A stretch of 6,490 bases of DNA from an uncultured bacterium (GTDB lineage: Bacteria > Cyanobacteriota > Vampirovibrionia > Gastranaerophilales > Gastranaerophilaceae), in assembly GCA_902765655.1 (NCBI GenBank), contig CACXAK010000066.1, positions 1 through 6,490 of the forward strand, written 5' to 3'. The notes under the pieces were generated by a model. That model was not told the origin of the DNA. It saw nothing but the letters and a program-made list of their open reading frames with translations, and ran no database searches. A program made the position numbers and the translations under genes. This document shows positions 5,639 through 6,490 of this stretch, in pieces. Positions within the stretch are counted from its first letter, which is position 1. Each line of letters begins with the position of its first letter.

Positions 5639-6277
5639 CTATCTTATAAAATTAGTAAACACTACTTCTTCTTCCTGTGGGGGCTCAATCCCTGCTTCTC
5701 TGGCTATCTGCTCACATTTCAAATGCCATGCCATATTTTTTGCGAGTATACGCATATTTTGCATACCCTCAAGATCTTTTTTTACCTGATCAGGCGTCTG
5801 ACCATGAACCATATTCCAATATCTTCCTGATATTATAGGCATCTCAGAAATTGAAAAATATTTGTTTATCTGGTCAAGAGTAGTAGTCGTACCCGAACGT
5901 CTTCCGCTTGCAATGGCTGAAGCAGGTTTATGCCTGAACACATCACCTCTTCCTGACATAAATGCGGTGAAAAATACTCTGTCCAAGAATACTGTAATAC
6001 CTCCGCATGCAGAACCATAATGAACCGGAGTCCCAAATATAAAACCGTCAAAATCTCTGGCATATTCTATAAAATCATTAACCCCATCATTTTTGATTGC
6101 ACATCTGCCAATCTTTGAACACGCAAAACAACCCATGCAAGGAGTAAGCGGCTTCATACCAATTTGGTAAATCTTAGATTCTATTCCCTCCTTTTTCAGC
6201 GTTTTTGAAATCTCTTTCAACGCCGTGTATGTACATCCCTTTTCGTGCGGGGAACCGTTAAATAACAATACTTTCAA
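5639..6277 (-). CDS. Iron-sulfur flavoprotein / NADPH-dependent FMN reductase family
   Basis: The 212-residue protein has a flavodoxin-like fold signature. MKVLLFNGSPHEKGCTYTAL (1-20) is the FMN-phosphate loop, and FGTPVHYGSACGGITVFLDR (81-100) contacts the isoalloxazine ring. Between them, Cys47, Cys50, Cys53 and Cys59 form C-x2-C-x2-C-x5-C. This matches the compact 4Fe-4S motif (C-x2-C-x2-C-x4-7-C) of Isf proteins from methanogens and other anaerobes, so it probably carries FMN plus a [4Fe-4S] cluster and transfers electrons or reduces oxidants in the cytoplasm. Its partner is not identifiable. The start was set at TTG (6277-6275): AAGGAG ends six bases before it, against only three for the adjacent GTG, and it gives the family-typical N-terminus. 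An ATG at 6358 in the same frame would add 27 residues with no homology, and it lies upstream of the predicted transcription start. The stop converges on the pilin gene 51 bp away. Confidence 0.9.
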   Translation of the reverse strand: MKVLLFNGSPHEKGCTYTALKEISKTLKKEGIESKIYQIGMKPLTPCMGCFACSKIGRCAIKNDGVNDFIEYARDFDGFIFGTPVHYGSACGGITVFLDRVFFTAFMSGRGDVFRHKPASAIASGRRSGTTTTLDQINKYFSISEMPIISGRYWNMVHGQTPDQVKKDLEGMQNMRILAKNMAWHLKCEQIAREAGIEPPQEEEVVFTNFIR

Positions 6278-6338
6278 CACTCTCTCCTTTAAATAAACCT
6301 GTTTTATATACTGCACACAATATGCTGCCGATTTTTCC

Positions 6339-6366
6339 ATTATATCATTGCTTTGCATAATATCAA
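6339..6366 (-). promoter_or_regulatory. Strong promoter of the iron-sulfur flavoprotein gene
   Basis: Read leftward, TTGATA (6366-6361) and a perfect TATAAT (6344-6339) are 16 bp apart, with an extended -10 TG just before the TATAAT. The predicted start near 6332 leaves a leader of about 55 bases (to 6278) with no hairpin that I can see. The position settles the gene start, because the in-frame ATG at 6358 lies inside the promoter. Confidence 0.8.
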
Positions 6367-6398
6367 AAACTTTACAGCTTCTTAAAAATATTATTAAC

Positions 6399-6420
6399 GT
6401 AAATTACTAAAATTATTTAC
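6399..6420. promoter_or_regulatory. Imperfect palindrome in a divergent intergenic region (possible operator)
   Basis: GTAAAT and ATTTAC arms (6399-6404 and 6415-6420) flank a 10-base AT-rich centre, with partial symmetry continuing inward. It lies between the flavoprotein promoter and the rightward gene starting at 6474. The spacing suits a dimeric repressor or activator site shared by the two genes, but AT-rich sequence produces such palindromes by chance. No regulator gene is visible in the window to pair with it. Confidence 0.3.
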
Positions 6421-6473
6421 TTTTAGAACCAAAGCAGGTAAAATTTTCATATAAAATAGATAAAGGAGTTATT

Positions 6474-6490
6474 ATGTCAGAAATAAATTT
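6474..6490 (+). CDS. Start of a rightward gene, cut by the window edge
   Basis: An ATG at 6474 follows a textbook AAGGAG (6463-6468) with a five-base gap and opens a frame reading Met-Ser-Glu-Ile-Asn before the window ends. A TATAAA (6450-6455) upstream could be its -10, although no good -35 accompanies it. Five residues are too few to assign a family. It is divergent from the iron-sulfur flavoprotein gene. Confidence 0.7.

Noticed and set aside
5565..5789. 74-codon rightward open frame past the pilin stop
   Set aside because: It overlaps the pilin end and the antisense of the flavoprotein C-terminus, with no start signals.
6278..6358. ATG start adding 27 residues to the flavoprotein
   Set aside because: The strong promoter at 6339-6366 places the transcription start downstream of this ATG, and the ATG has no ribosome site.

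Overview
The window is AT-rich and gene-dense, with strong Shine-Dalgarno sites and recognisable -35/-10 promoters. The likeliest source is an uncultured, low-GC, anaerobic gut-type bacterium. The lineage is inferred from style. A prepilin with an N-terminal 'GFTLAEVLLAVAIIGVIA' helix and a short C-terminal Cys loop is typical of Gastranaerophilales (Vampirovibrionia/'Melainabacteria'). A GGGtGRT protein, a NifU-like protein and an iron-sulfur flavoprotein point to anaerobic Fe-S metabolism. Clostridia, Elusimicrobia or spirochaetes are not excluded.

Layout from left to right. The 3' two thirds or more of recG (+) enters from the left edge. About 100 bp later comes a small unrecognised helical, Gln-rich protein of 110 aa (+, 1640-1972). 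Convergent with it is folD (-, 1989-2825), whose extended -10 promoter lies so close to the ATG that the mRNA is probably leaderless. A clear intrinsic terminator (2861-2893) ends the next leftward unit and abuts the folD promoter. That unit is two genes: a NifU-like scaffold protein (4062-4763) followed by a GGGtGRT-family protein (2914-3918). They are separated by an unusual 90-bp element of 8-bp repeats in two inverted blocks (3962-4051). The NifU-like gene has a near-consensus promoter, placed back to back with the promoter of a type IV prepilin-like gene (+, 4880-5587). Convergent with the pilin gene is an iron-sulfur flavoprotein (-, 5639-6277) with a TTG start and a strong promoter. A new rightward gene begins at 6474 and is cut by the window edge.

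Functionally, recG (replication fork and recombination repair) and folD (one-carbon metabolism) are housekeeping genes. The NifU-like/GGGtGRT pair is the most interesting part. It looks like a dedicated two-gene Fe-S-related module whose second protein has no known function, with a repeat-derived hairpin between the genes that could set their relative expression. I see no rRNA, tRNA, CRISPR array, transposase or phage gene.
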